Source: JARRPM01 sp963792815 (GTDB lineage: Bacteria; Pseudomonadota; Gammaproteobacteria; Pseudomonadales; Halieaceae). From it: a DNA stretch of 64,000 nucleotides. The notes under the pieces were generated by a model. It did not search any database and was not told the origin of the DNA. It was given only the letters and a program-made list of their open reading frames with translations. The stretch is from the NCBI GenBank assembly GCA_963792815.1, contig CAWBXR010000001.1:186001-250000 (forward strand), given 5' to 3'. This document shows, one piece after another, positions 37,837 through 46,928 of the stretch; the stretch's first letter is position 1; every line of letters starts with the position of its first letter. Position numbers and translations under genes: made by a program.

Positions 37837-39276
37837 TTACAGCATCGGTGAGAACAGGCGGGCAATCCCCATCGCCAGGGGAAACCAGACCGGCTTGTTG
37901 TCCATCTCCTGGGTGCTCACCTGGCGGCTGCGGCGCATGTCCGCTTGCAGCATCTCATCCACCTGGGTAGCGAATGCCGGGTCGTCCACCAGCAGGGTAA
38001 GCTCGAAATTGAGGCGAAAGGAGCGGTTGTCAAAGTTGGCGGTGCCAACCCCCGCGATACGGTCATCCATCAGCAGCACTTTCTGGTGCATGAAGCCGCC
38101 CTGGTAGCGGTAGACTTTCACGCCGGTGGGTAACAGGTCCCGGGTATAGGACCAGTTGGCCATGGCCACCACCGGCCCGTCGGGCTCGTCGGGAATCAGC
38201 ACCCGCACATCCACGCCGCGCAGTGCCGCCAGTTGCAGGGCCGAGACGATACCGTGGTCCGGCACGAAGTAGGGGCTCGCGATCCAGATGCGCCGGGTGG
38301 CCGCGGCGATCGCCTGGTGGTACATGAGCCCCGCCTCATCGTATTCACTGGCCGGGTCGGACGGGAACACCAGCACGGTGCTGTCACCCTCGGCGGAGTC
38401 GGGGAATTCCCAGTCTATGTTCATCGCCGAGCGCGTCGCCCAGTGCCAGTCGGTGGCGAAAGCGAGCATGGCGCCCAGTACGGCCGGCCCCTTCACTCGC
38501 GTGTGGGTATCGCGCCACTGGCCGTAGCGCCTTTTCAGGCCCAGGTACTCGTCGCCGACGTTGTGGCCGCCAATCCATGCGTACTTGCCATCCACCACCA
38601 CGTTCTTGCGGTGATTGCGGAAATTGAGCTGGAAACGGTTGCGCCGCCCCTGGGTGGTGTTGAAGGGCGCTACCTTGACGCCGGTCATCTGCAGCTGGCT
38701 GCAAAGACGCGTGCCGGCAAATTTGCGGCTGCCTATCTCGTCGTAGAGCAGGAACACCTTGACCCCGGCCCTCGCCCTGTCGGCCAGCGCCCGGCAGATG
38801 CGCCGGCCCAGCTTGTCATCCCGGATGATATAGAACTGGAAGAAGATATATTTCCGGGCGCTTTCAAGCCCGGCCACAATGCTGTCGAAGGTCTGCCTGC
38901 CATCTATCAGCAGCTCTACCCGGTTGCCACTGGTGGCGGGCATGCGCGCCAGGTTGTAAAGGCTGGCGTACAGCGGCGTATCGCTGGTCACCGGCACGAT
39001 ATGCTGCTCGATCATACTGCTGGTCCGGCGGATCAGGCGCAGGGACTCCCGCTCGATCTCATCGCGCTGGTCCAGGTAGCCGTCGAACTTGTTGCGCCCG
39101 AACACCAGGTACAGCGGCACGGTGATGTAGGGCAGGGTTAGCAGGGATATAGCCCACGCGACGGCCCCCTGGGAGGTGCGCGCATTCAGTATGGCTTCCA
39201 GCGCCGAAACAATGGCTATGACATAGACCAGTACCAGGGCGACGGCGATGAGCGTAGTAAGCAGTTGCGCGTCCAT
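37837..39276 (-). CDS. cls: cardiolipin synthase
   Basis: Phospholipase D family enzyme that condenses two phosphatidylglycerols. The 479-residue protein has two N-terminal membrane helices (LLTTLIAVALVLVYVIAIVSAL and AWAISLLTLPYITVPLYLVFG) and two HKD motifs, HRKNVVVDGKYAWIGGHN near residue 225 and HQKVLLMDDRIAGVGTANFD near 405. It ends convergent with the NSS transporter after 23 bases. Confidence 0.95.
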   Translation of the reverse strand: MDAQLLTTLIAVALVLVYVIAIVSALEAILNARTSQGAVAWAISLLTLPYITVPLYLVFGRNKFDGYLDQRDEIERESLRLIRRTSSMIEQHIVPVTSDTPLYASLYNLARMPATSGNRVELLIDGRQTFDSIVAGLESARKYIFFQFYIIRDDKLGRRICRALADRARAGVKVFLLYDEIGSRKFAGTRLCSQLQMTGVKVAPFNTTQGRRNRFQLNFRNHRKNVVVDGKYAWIGGHNVGDEYLGLKRRYGQWRDTHTRVKGPAVLGAMLAFATDWHWATRSAMNIDWEFPDSAEGDSTVLVFPSDPASEYDEAGLMYHQAIAAATRRIWIASPYFVPDHGIVSALQLAALRGVDVRVLIPDEPDGPVVAMANWSYTRDLLPTGVKVYRYQGGFMHQKVLLMDDRIAGVGTANFDNRSFRLNFELTLLVDDPAFATQVDEMLQADMRRSRQVSTQEMDNKPVWFPLAMGIARLFSPML

Positions 39277-39348
39277 GGACCCGAGTCTAGCAGGCGGTGA
39301 CTGCCCGCAACAGCTTCCGCTGTGCGGGCCGCAACCGGGTGAAGAGTA

Positions 39349-39760
39349 TCAGCCGGGCGAGACCTTGTTTGCCACAGCCATGCCGACCAGCATGGCCACC
39401 ACGAACATCCCGGTCTGTTGGTCCAGGTAGGTGAGCGCGGATATGGCCGGGCCGGGGCAGTAACCGTAGACGCCCCAGCCGATTCCGAAGATGGCAGCGC
39501 CTCCCAGCAGCCGGCCATCGATGATCGTGGTGGCGGGCAGGTAGAAGCGCGGGTTCAGCACCGGCCGCTTCATTTTGGGCAAAAAGCGGAAGGCGATCAG
39601 GGTGACCAGTACCGCGCCGCCCATGACAAAGGCGAGGTCCGGAATCCACTGGCCGGTGATATCGAGAAAACCCAGAACCTTGGCCGTGTCCGTCATTCCG
39701 GACATCGCCAGGCCGACCCCGAATACAATGCCGCATAGCAGATCCCACGAGGGCCTTCAT
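39349..39760 (-). CDS. YeeE/YedE-type transporter, second half (DUF6691); frameshifted
   Basis: About 136 residues once one base is removed near 39735: the start MKALVGLLCGIVFGVGLAMSGMTD is restored by dropping a t after gtggga. Motifs include GLAMSGM with a helix, GGAAIFGIGWGVYGYCPGPA with the Cys of this family, and four hydrophobic helices. YeeE/TsuA proteins import thiosulfate; the two-gene split form is common in proteobacteria. It overlaps the upstream half by 4 bases (ATGA). Confidence 0.85.
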
Positions 39761-40182
39761 ACCAGCACCCCCGGCAGCAGGTGGCGGATCACGTAGACCG
39801 TCGCGATTCCGGTCGCCATGAATGTAACGGTAGCCGCCAGCGAACGCGGCGAAAGGCGGCCGATGCCGCAGACCCCGTGGCCGCTGGTGCAGCCACTGCC
39901 CATGCGAACACCGAATCCCACCAGCAGGCCGCCCGCGACCGCCTGCCACCAGGGCAACTGGCTGGGCGGGGGGTTGGGGACGCCTGCCAGCAGGTGGTAG
40001 AGCACGGGGCCGACCACCAGGCCGACAATAAACAGCCAGCGCCAGGCGTTATCGGGCTGCGCCGATACGGCGCCCCAGACAATGCCGGCAATGCCGGCAA
40101 TGCGCCCCAGTAAATACATCAATGCGACCGAGGCCGCGCCGATCAGCAGCCCGCCGATCAAGGGTGTGGTATATGCAAACAT
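39757..40182 (-). CDS. YeeE/YedE-type transporter, first half
   Basis: A 141-residue membrane protein with about four helices. GAASVALMYLLGRIAGIAGI and GFGVRMGSGCTSGHGVCGIGRLS carry the conserved Cys/Gly signature of the thiosulfate transporter family. It pairs with the next gene (ATGA overlap) to form a full transporter. It is a candidate for supplying sulfur to the cell; no transcriptional regulator is adjacent. Confidence 0.9.
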   Translation of the reverse strand: MFAYTTPLIGGLLIGAASVALMYLLGRIAGIAGIVWGAVSAQPDNAWRWLFIVGLVVGPVLYHLLAGVPNPPPSQLPWWQAVAGGLLVGFGVRMGSGCTSGHGVCGIGRLSPRSLAATVTFMATGIATVYVIRHLLPGVLV

Positions 40183-40269
40183 GGGTTACCTCCGGGCTGG
40201 GATTATAGCGTCCTAATGGCGTTGCCGCGATTGCTCTGGATCAAAACTGGCGGCTCCAGTTGCGCTTGC

Positions 40270-40683
40270 TTACTCCAGCAGTCCTTTGCCAGGCACGAAG
40301 TTGGCCTCCAGCCGGATACCCTCCGGGTCCTCGAACAGCACCGAGTAGTAACCGGGGGCCCAACCGTCTTCCTGTGGGGGGTGAATGATACGGGCCGGGG
40401 TGCTTTGCAGGAAGCGGTGCAACTCGTCCACGTCCGCGCGCTCGCGCAGGCGAAAACAAAGATGGTGCAGGCCGCTGCGATTCTGGTCGAAGCGGTCTTG
40501 CGAATCCTGCTGAGGGCTGGCGCGAATGCCCACCGCGGTCCTGCCCCCCACGCAGTAGTACATGACCTCGTCGTCCAGCACCGGGGTCAGGCCCAGGAAG
40601 GGCAACAGCTGGCCGTAAAAACTCCTTGCGACGGGAAAGTCGCTGACCGTCAGCATGGTATGGGCAATACCGTTGATTTCCAT
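40270..40683 (-). CDS. VOC-family (glyoxalase/dioxygenase-fold) protein
   Basis: A 137-residue vicinal-oxygen-chelate protein. Paired beta-alpha-beta modules are visible, with GIAHTMLTVSDFPVARSFYGQLLPFLG at the start, SGLHHLCFRLRERADVDEL in the middle, and YYSVLFEDPEGIRLEANFVPG at the end. Metal-ligand candidates are His in GIAHT, His in LHHLC and Glu in RLEANF. The substrate is unknown. It is the last gene of the minus-strand run with the ketosteroid isomerase-like protein (22 bases away). Confidence 0.85.
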   Translation of the reverse strand: MEINGIAHTMLTVSDFPVARSFYGQLLPFLGLTPVLDDEVMYYCVGGRTAVGIRASPQQDSQDRFDQNRSGLHHLCFRLRERADVDELHRFLQSTPARIIHPPQEDGWAPGYYSVLFEDPEGIRLEANFVPGKGLLE

Positions 40684-40705
40684 TATCGCACCTCCGCATG
40701 TACTC

Positions 40706-41062
40706 TCAGGTCTTAATATTCTCCGGACCCCAATAGGCCTTCATGCTGGCGACCTTGCCGTCCCCGTCAAACTCGAAGACGTCGATGACATCGATAACCA
40801 TCCCGGGCATTGTCACCTGGAAGGGAAATGCAACGGCGTTACCGGTGCAGCGCGGCGTACCCGTCAGGGCCAGCCTGGCGCCCGACTTCAGCGCTCCCTC
40901 GTAGAAAGTACAGATGGCATCGAGGCCCTCGTGCACGGGAGTCCCCACGGGATCTTCCACCCTGGCGTTGCTTGCATACATGCCGCGGATGATGTCCATA
41001 TCCGCATTGGCAAAGGCCTCAACATACTGTTCGACTACCCTGATCTTGTCACTCGGTTCCAT
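40706..41062 (-). CDS. ketosteroid isomerase-like NTF2-fold protein
   Basis: A 118-residue SnoaL/NTF2-fold protein. All three catalytic residues of bacterial delta-5-3-ketosteroid isomerase have counterparts: Tyr13 (EQYVEAF), Asp37 (ARVEDPVG) and Asp94 (VIDVFEF). Flanking blocks (VEDPVG-TP, GLDAICTFYEGALK, GKVASMKAYWG) also match the Comamonas enzyme. Isomerisation of a delta-5 to a delta-4 3-ketosteroid is therefore likely, but other NTF2 proteins share the fold. It follows two acyl-CoA dehydrogenase genes. Confidence 0.82.
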   Translation of the reverse strand: MEPSDKIRVVEQYVEAFANADMDIIRGMYASNARVEDPVGTPVHEGLDAICTFYEGALKSGARLALTGTPRCTGNAVAFPFQVTMPGMVIDVIDVFEFDGDGKVASMKAYWGPENIKT

Positions 41063-41095
41063 ATCGTCCTCTCGTTGTTGTCTTCCAGCAGCGTT

Positions 41096-42235
41096 TCAGT
41101 AACCACAGAGCGTGGCGTAGCGGTCCTTGTGAAACCCGGTGTCCCCGAAGATCTGCATCGTGACCCGGGCCCGCTTGAGAAAAAAACCTATCTCCAGTTC
41201 GTCGGTGACACCGATACCGCCGTGCATCTGCACCGACTCATTGGTCACTCTCTTTACCAGCTCATTGAGTTTCGCCTTGGCCAGGCTGGCCAGTATCGGC
41301 AGCTGCTCCGGTGTATCGTCGACGGCGCTGAGCGCCTGCAGCAGGACTGATCGGCACAGTTCGAACTCGGCCTGCATCTGCGCGGCCCGGTGTTGCAGTG
41401 CCTGGAAACTACCGATCGGTGCACCGAACTGCTCCCGTACCTTGAGATATTCCACTGTGCGCTCAAAAGCTTCCAGCGCGCAACCCATCATCTCCGCGGC
41501 GATGGCGATGCGGGCGCGATCCAGCACCGCTTCGAGAATGTCCCAGCCCCTGCCCGCTTCACCGATAAGCGCATCTGCGGCCACCCTGACATTGTCAAAA
41601 TCCAGGTTGGCCGCGTTGCGGCTGTCGGCCATTACCGTGCGCCGGCACGTTACCCCGCTGGCCTCGCGATCAACCAGCAGCAGGGTCAGCCCCCCGGGGC
41701 TGTGCTCGTCGCCGTCGCTGCGCGCCACCACGATGAGCTGCCCGGCGCTGTGCCCGTCCAGGACGAAGGTTTTGTTGCCATTGATGATGAAGTCCTGCCC
41801 ATCGCGTCGTGCGGTGGTGGCAATATGGCTGGGCCGGTGATGGCAGGACTCTTCCAGGGCGAGGGCCAGGGTCAGTTCGCCGGTGGCGATTGCAGGCAGC
41901 ATTGTCGACTTTTGCGCAGCGCTGCCACCCAGCAGGATGGTCGAGGCGCCCACCACAGCCGACGCAAACAGGGGCGACGCGGCCAGGGTGCGTCCGCATT
42001 CCTCGAGTACCACGCCGAGGCCGGTAAAGCCGAAATCGAGGCCGCCATATTCCTGAGGCAAAATAATACTGGCCCAGCCCAGCTCCGTCATCTGCTGCCA
42101 CAGTTGCGGGGCGTAACCCAGCGGGTCGCGCTCATCGCGCAGCTTGCGCAGTGCCGCCACCGGCGCATTGGCCGCGAGAAAATCCCGGGCGGTGTCCCGC
42201 AGCAGTCGTTGCTCTTCGTTCAGGACCAGTGACAC
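41096..42235 (-). CDS. acyl-CoA dehydrogenase family protein (379 residues)
   Basis: FAD-dependent acyl-CoA dehydrogenase. N-terminal helices (NEEQRLLRDTARDFLAANAP), LPQEYGGLDFG, the mid-domain LALALEES, and C-terminal VREQFGAPIGSFQALQHRAAQM with VQMHGGIGVTDE are visible. GTG 42235 overlaps the stop of the other dehydrogenase by one base. Adjacent acyl-CoA dehydrogenase genes encode heteromeric (alpha2beta2) enzymes in steroid side-chain degradation; that is a plausible but unproved reading here. Confidence 0.88.
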   Translation of the reverse strand: MSLVLNEEQRLLRDTARDFLAANAPVAALRKLRDERDPLGYAPQLWQQMTELGWASIILPQEYGGLDFGFTGLGVVLEECGRTLAASPLFASAVVGASTILLGGSAAQKSTMLPAIATGELTLALALEESCHHRPSHIATTARRDGQDFIINGNKTFVLDGHSAGQLIVVARSDGDEHSPGGLTLLLVDREASGVTCRRTVMADSRNAANLDFDNVRVAADALIGEAGRGWDILEAVLDRARIAIAAEMMGCALEAFERTVEYLKVREQFGAPIGSFQALQHRAAQMQAEFELCRSVLLQALSAVDDTPEQLPILASLAKAKLNELVKRVTNESVQMHGGIGVTDELEIGFFLKRARVTMQIFGDTGFHKDRYATLCGY

Positions 42236-43473
42236 TAGCTTTCTCCCGGCTGCGGCAGTGCCAGTACGCTCTTGGCAATAACATTCAGCTGTATTTCCGA
42301 GCTGCCCCCGGCGATTGTCATCGCCTTTGACATCGCCCACAGGCGCAGCGTGTCGAGTTCCTCGGAGGTGAATTCCTCGCCCTCCCAGCCCAGGCCGCGG
42401 CTGCCCATGATGGCCAGCAACAGCTCGCTCTTGGTTTTCTCCGCCTCGGTGCCAAGGTACTTCATTACCAGGGGCGCCGCGCTGCGCAGGCCGCTGGCTT
42501 TTTCCTCGAAGCCGCGGAAGTGGGTCAGGGCAATCGCGTGCATCTGCATGTCGTACTCGACCAGGTCACTGCGCAGCTGGGCATCGCTGATCTTGCCGTC
42601 CTTGAACTCCAGGTATTGGCGCGCTGCCGCGTTGGGCGCCATCACCTTGCGCGGGGAGTCGCTGCCAATTTCCGCCATGAGCTTGCGCTCGTGCACCAGC
42701 AGGGCCTTTGCCACGGACCAACCCTTGTTCAATTCCCCCACCAGGTTCTCCCTCGGCACCTTCACGTTTTCGAAAAAGGTCTGGCAGAACTCGGACTCGC
42801 CGCTTATCAATGCTATCGGCGTGGTGCTGACTCCCTCGGAATCCATGTCGATCAACAGGAAGCTGATGCCCTCCTGTTTCTTGACCTCGGTATTGGTGCG
42901 AACCAGGCAGAATATCCAGTCGCACTTGTCCGCCGCGGTAGTCCAGATCTTGCTGCCGTTGACCAGGAAGTGATCACCCTTGTCTTGTGCCTTGCACTGC
43001 AGGCTGGCCAGGTCGGAGCCGGCGCCCGGTTCCGAGTAGCCCTGCGCCCAGCGGCTCTCGCCGTTGATAATGGCGGGAATGTGCTGACGCTTCTGTGCCT
43101 CGTTACCGTATTCCAGCAGGGCCGGGCCGAGCATCCACAGGCCTATGCCATAGAGCGGGGTGCGCGCCCTGATTTTTTTCATTTCCTCCTTGATCACCTG
43201 GCCCTGGCGGTCGCTGAGGCCTCCACCGCCGTATTCCTCGGGCCACTCCGGGGCTATCCAGCCCTTGTCTCGCATGCGCTGGAACCAGGTCCGCGCATCT
43301 TCCGATGGGAAAGTGCCGCGGCGTCCGCCCCAGTATTGTTCCTCGGCCGTGATGGGCTGGCGCTGGGACGGTGGGCAATTGTCTTCCAGCCACTGGCGTA
43401 CTTCCTGGCGGAATTGCTCGAGATCCTGCAAAAGCGTTCTCCTGTTGGGTTTGCGGCGCGAATGCTGGGTCAC
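42235..43473 (-). CDS. acyl-CoA dehydrogenase family protein (412 residues)
   Basis: Partner of the preceding dehydrogenase gene. It shows the N-terminal domain FRQEVRQWLEDNCP, WPEEYGGGGLS, the flavin-contact block WAQGYSEPGAGSDLASLQCKA, NGSKIWTTAADKCDWIFCLVRT, and the C-terminal GSSEIQLNVIAKSVLALP. The start is GTG 43473; the ribosome site is weak, so a later start is possible. The gene heads the minus-strand run of dehydrogenases, isomerase-like and VOC genes, and diverges from an SDR gene. Confidence 0.88.
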   Translation of the reverse strand: MTQHSRRKPNRRTLLQDLEQFRQEVRQWLEDNCPPSQRQPITAEEQYWGGRRGTFPSEDARTWFQRMRDKGWIAPEWPEEYGGGGLSDRQGQVIKEEMKKIRARTPLYGIGLWMLGPALLEYGNEAQKRQHIPAIINGESRWAQGYSEPGAGSDLASLQCKAQDKGDHFLVNGSKIWTTAADKCDWIFCLVRTNTEVKKQEGISFLLIDMDSEGVSTTPIALISGESEFCQTFFENVKVPRENLVGELNKGWSVAKALLVHERKLMAEIGSDSPRKVMAPNAAARQYLEFKDGKISDAQLRSDLVEYDMQMHAIALTHFRGFEEKASGLRSAAPLVMKYLGTEAEKTKSELLLAIMGSRGLGWEGEEFTSEELDTLRLWAMSKAMTIAGGSSEIQLNVIAKSVLALPQPGES

Positions 43474-43575
43474 GCAGCGCTACTTTCTGACGGTCGCCCA
43501 TGGTAAGGCTGCCGGGGCGCCGGTTAAAGAGTCACCATGTTAGCGCCGCCGCGCCGCAGGACAATGGCTTAATAA

Positions 43576-43590
43576 GTCAGCCTGTCTGAC
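43576..43590. promoter_or_regulatory. candidate operator palindrome in divergent catabolic promoter region
   Basis: GTCAG, a 5-base spacer and CTGAC form a perfect inverted repeat in the 233-base gap between the divergent dehydrogenase and SDR genes. It is followed by an AT-richer CATAATG. No regulator gene is adjacent, and the assignment is speculative. Confidence 0.25.
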
Positions 43591-43706
43591 ATAATGCGCC
43601 AGGCGGTGGCGCGCAGGCACAGTCGGTTTACCGGTCCATACCCAGCCGGTTGACCGCGGTTTATGGCGCGGGCATGCTGAGCGCCGGCTGAATCAAGAGG
43701 TGGCAT

Positions 43707-44456
43707 ATGCAGAGATTTGAAGACCAGGTGGTATTGGTGACCGGCGCCGGTGGTGGCATCGGTAGAGCCAGCGCGCAGCGCATCGCAGCGGAGGGAGGGG
43801 CGGTGTATTGCGTTGACCTCAACAGCGAGGCGGTGCAGTCGACGGTAGACCTTATTGTCGCCGCTGGGGGCGAAGCCAGCGGCCGGGTCTGCGATATAGG
43901 CAGCGAAGAGGATGTGCGCGCCTGTGTGACAGCCTGCGTGGCCCGGTACGGGAGCCTGAACGCCCTGGTCAACATGGCGGGCGTGCTGCGCTTTGACGAC
44001 ACCGAACAGCTGCAGCTCGGCCAGTGGCAGAAGGTTATCGACGTCAATCTTACCGGCACCATGCTGCTGTGCCGTGAGGCCCTGCCTCACCTGGTGGCAA
44101 GCAAAGGCGCTATCGTCAATGCGGCCTCCACCGCGGCCCTGGCGGGGCTGCCCTGCGGTGTGGCTTACTCGGCCAGCAAGGGTGGGGTGCTCGCCATGAC
44201 CCGCAGCATCGCCATCGAGTACGCCAAGCGCGGTGTGCGCGCCAACTGCGTCTGTCCCGGCGAAATAAAAACGGGTATGACAGATGGTGTGGCCTTTCCC
44301 GAGACTATGGACTTTGAGCTGATTTCCCGGGTCATCTCTCCGACCGGCGCCCGTGGCCCCGAGGTGGTAGCCAGTGTGATCGCCATGCTGGCTTCCCAGG
44401 ACGGCATTCATATCACCGGCGAGGATATCCGGGTGGACGGCGGTACCCTGGCCTGA
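43707..44456 (+). CDS. short-chain dehydrogenase/reductase
   Basis: A 249-residue classical SDR. Coenzyme motif VTGAGGGIGRAS near residues 11-22, VNMAGVL near 88, catalytic Ser in ASTAALAG and Tyr-Lys in AYSASKGG near 152-156, then the NCVCPGEIKTGM segment. The Asp after the second strand (CVDLNSE) suggests NAD preference. The acceptor could be a steroid or hydroxyacyl-CoA judging by neighbours; this is an inference. Confidence 0.9.
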   Translation: MQRFEDQVVLVTGAGGGIGRASAQRIAAEGGAVYCVDLNSEAVQSTVDLIVAAGGEASGRVCDIGSEEDVRACVTACVARYGSLNALVNMAGVLRFDDTEQLQLGQWQKVIDVNLTGTMLLCREALPHLVASKGAIVNAASTAALAGLPCGVAYSASKGGVLAMTRSIAIEYAKRGVRANCVCPGEIKTGMTDGVAFPETMDFELISRVISPTGARGPEVVASVIAMLASQDGIHITGEDIRVDGGTLA

Positions 44457-44475
44457 GCGGCCAGTGGTGAGAGGC

Positions 44476-44871
44476 ATGGACGAGTCCAGAATAACCTTTG
44501 TGATCAATGGCAAGCCATTCAGCCTTCGCGCCAGTGATGGGGAGGGCATCGGTGCCATACCTGCCGCAGAGCGGCAGCAGTTGATCGATCTGCTGGAAGC
44601 GGTGAGGCAGCAGGAAAACCGCGCCCGGGAAATTGCCCGGCGTGCAATGGACAAAGCCTCGAGCAGACCTGGCGGCATCGTGGGAGCGGCCGCGCCGAAC
44701 TACAGCCCGGGCGGGGGCGAGCGCCTGGGCACAGGGGATGTGGATGCGCTGATGGCCAGGCTGGTAGCCGAGGAAAGCCGCAATAGAAAACCCGGCCTGA
44801 CCCGGGAGGGTTTGCTCAAGTGGGTGCTGGGTGCGGTAGCGGTGATAATCCTGCTGGTGCTGATTTTCTAG
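44476..44871 (+). CDS. hypothetical protein with C-terminal membrane anchor
   Basis: A 131-residue protein. The N-terminal half is charged (FVINGKPFSLRASDGEG, then AEVRQQENRAREIARRAMDK-like helices), a Gly-rich linker follows (NYSPGGGERLG), and a single hydrophobic helix closes the protein (WVLGAVAVIILLVLIF), a tail-anchored layout. A GAGAGG ribosome site favours the start at 44476 over the GTG 12 bases upstream. It lies 19 bases after the SDR gene. No family recognised. Confidence 0.72.
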   Translation: MDESRITFVINGKPFSLRASDGEGIGAIPAAERQQLIDLLEAVRQQENRAREIARRAMDKASSRPGGIVGAAAPNYSPGGGERLGTGDVDALMARLVAEESRNRKPGLTREGLLKWVLGAVAVIILLVLIF

Positions 44872-44889
44872 GCGCGGGCGTGCGCCGCG

Positions 44890-45969
44890 CTACTGGGATT
44901 CGATGAGTTTGAGCTTGAAGGTTTTCTCCTGCTTGTCGCGCCGTGTGCTGACCTGGACAGTGTCGCCGGGTTGTTTTTTCTCCAGTGCGTCAAGGTAGTC
45001 GTCGTTGCTTCGGACGGGCTTGCCGTCTATCGCCGTAATGATGTCCCCCAGTATCACTTCCCCGCGTGAACCGCGGTAAGCTCCTGTGATTCCGGCCTTG
45101 TGGGCGGGCAATCCGGGATATACCTGCACCACCGGCAGGCCCTCGATCCGGTAGCGCCGGATCCAGCGATCGCTGGCCAGTTCCACGCCGATGATGGGAC
45201 GCAGGATACGGCCGTAGCTGATCAGCTGTGGCACCACTTCTTTCACGGTGTTCACCGGTATGGCAAAGCCTATCCCGGCGCTGGCGCCACTGGGGCTGTA
45301 AATCGCGGTATTGACACCGACCAGTTGGCCCAGTGAGTTGAGCAGCGGCCCACCGGAGTTGCCCGGGTTGATCGCGGCGTCGGTCTGGATCACGCCGCGA
45401 ATCCTGCGGTTGTCCGGCGCCTGGATCTCACGTCCCAGCGCACTGACGATCCCGGTGGTGAGCGTGGTATCCAGGCCAAATGGATTGCCGATAGCCAGTA
45501 CCTTGCGGCCCACGGTCAGTTCGGAAGAATCACCCAGCGGCAGGGTGACAAGATGGTCGGGCGGGTCCTGTATGCGCAGGACGGCCAGGTCCTTTTCCGG
45601 CGCCAGCCCGATAACCTCGGCCTCGTGCTCGCTGCGATCGTGCAATGTCACAGTCAGCTTGTGAGCGCCGGCGATGACATGGAAGTTGGTAACGATCAGG
45701 CCGCTCCTGTCCCAGACGAAACCGGTGCCCGCGCCCTGGGGAATCTCCTGCACATTCGGGCTGAAGAAGTTGCGGCGCAGTGCCTTGTTGGTAACGAAAA
45801 CGACTGATGGACTGGCCTTGCTGAATATCTCGGTACTGTTGGCCTCGTCGTCCGTGGCGAAAGTGAGATAGTCAGGTTCCGCAGCCGCGGCGCCGAAAGA
45901 AATCAACAGCAACAGCAGTACTGCGACTGCCGCGAGGTGCTCGGATGGGTGTGTTGTTGCCCGGGTCAT
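44890..45969 (-). CDS. S1C-family (HtrA/Deg-like) serine protease with one PDZ domain
   Basis: A 359-residue periplasmic protease. A signal peptide is visible (LAAVAVLLLLLISFGAAAA). Catalytic residues: His in IVTNFHVIAGAHKL, Asp in EKDLAVLRI and Ser in NPGNSGGPLL. One PDZ domain follows (GEVILGDIITAIDGKPVRSNDDYLDALEKK). With a single PDZ and a cleavable signal, it resembles DegS/plant Deg1-like members more than DegP. It ends 18 bases from the convergent gene. Confidence 0.93.
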   Translation of the reverse strand: MTRATTHPSEHLAAVAVLLLLLISFGAAAAEPDYLTFATDDEANSTEIFSKASPSVVFVTNKALRRNFFSPNVQEIPQGAGTGFVWDRSGLIVTNFHVIAGAHKLTVTLHDRSEHEAEVIGLAPEKDLAVLRIQDPPDHLVTLPLGDSSELTVGRKVLAIGNPFGLDTTLTTGIVSALGREIQAPDNRRIRGVIQTDAAINPGNSGGPLLNSLGQLVGVNTAIYSPSGASAGIGFAIPVNTVKEVVPQLISYGRILRPIIGVELASDRWIRRYRIEGLPVVQVYPGLPAHKAGITGAYRGSRGEVILGDIITAIDGKPVRSNDDYLDALEKKQPGDTVQVSTRRDKQEKTFKLKLIESQ

Positions 45970-45975
45970 ACAGGT

Positions 45976-46710
45976 TTACTGTTGCTGCAGCCCCGCCAGG
46001 AAAGCCTTTATGCGTTTGGCATTGGCTCCCAGGTCGCCGACTCCCACCCTCGACACGGAGCGCAGGTCGACCAGGGTGCCCTGGGCATTGGTGCGCACGC
46101 GGATAATGATATCGTCCTTGAAACCCATGACCGTCGTGGTGTCCACCGCCTCGATGACACCGGCGTTGCGGTCCTGCAGGTATATCTCCCACCCCATGTC
46201 GGTGGCGACTCGCACCGCCGTGTCGAACAACTCGTCGTAGCCCATGGTGGTGCGCAGGGTCTGGAGGTCCGGATAAGCCCCTGCCTGCAGCTCCAGTGTG
46301 GCCGGGTCGGTTTCCAGGCTGTTGCTGTCTGCCCCGCGCTGTTGTGCCGCCGCAGTAAATACCGGGGGGTCCTGCAGGTCGGTCGAGATGTCATGGATGC
46401 GTGGGTACTGCCCGGCTCCCAACAGTGAAAACATCAGCAGGGCGCCCGGCAGCGCCAGCAATGCCCGCCCGCCCAGGGCCTTGCGCCAGGGTGCGAAGCG
46501 CGGCAGCAGCATTAACAGAACAGCCAGCAGCAGGGCCAGCACCGCTCCGGCACAGGCTATGGCATAGATCAGCAGCCCCTGCTGCCAGGCACCCGCCCGC
46601 ACTGTCAGCACCGCGGCCGGCAGTGCCAGCAGTAGCGCAAGGCTGAGGTAACCCAGCCAGTCCACCAGGGCAGGCCTGGGCCCGGTTTGTGTCGCAGCGG
46701 TCTGGTTCAT
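45976..46710 (-). CDS. DUF1499 membrane protein
   Basis: A 244-residue protein with three N-terminal hydrophobic helices (about 20-40, 48-70, 83-100) followed by a DUF1499 domain (YPDLQTLRTTMGYDELFDTAV, GWEIYLQDRNAGVIEAVDTTTVMGFKDD, RSVSRVGVGDLGANAKRI). The function of DUF1499 is unknown. It lies 6 bases upstream of the S1C protease on the same strand, so the two probably form an operon. Confidence 0.87.
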   Translation of the reverse strand: MNQTAATQTGPRPALVDWLGYLSLALLLALPAAVLTVRAGAWQQGLLIYAIACAGAVLALLLAVLLMLLPRFAPWRKALGGRALLALPGALLMFSLLGAGQYPRIHDISTDLQDPPVFTAAAQQRGADSNSLETDPATLELQAGAYPDLQTLRTTMGYDELFDTAVRVATDMGWEIYLQDRNAGVIEAVDTTTVMGFKDDIIIRVRTNAQGTLVDLRSVSRVGVGDLGANAKRIKAFLAGLQQQ

Positions 46711-46928
46711 GTCGGTCTCCTGTGGGCTGGAAGTTTACGCAGTCACAGAATACTAGCTGGCAGCTGCACATGCGAGTGGTGGGGCGGTTCAATTGGGCAG
46801 CCCTGTCGCCAGTTTAGCCGCGACGCCATTTGAGCTGGGGGGCGGCATCTGTTTAACTCTCGCGCTGACAAAGCAGGCCGTGCCGCAGATTCGCGCGCGG
46901 TCGATAACAGACAGGGAGTAAAGGGGTT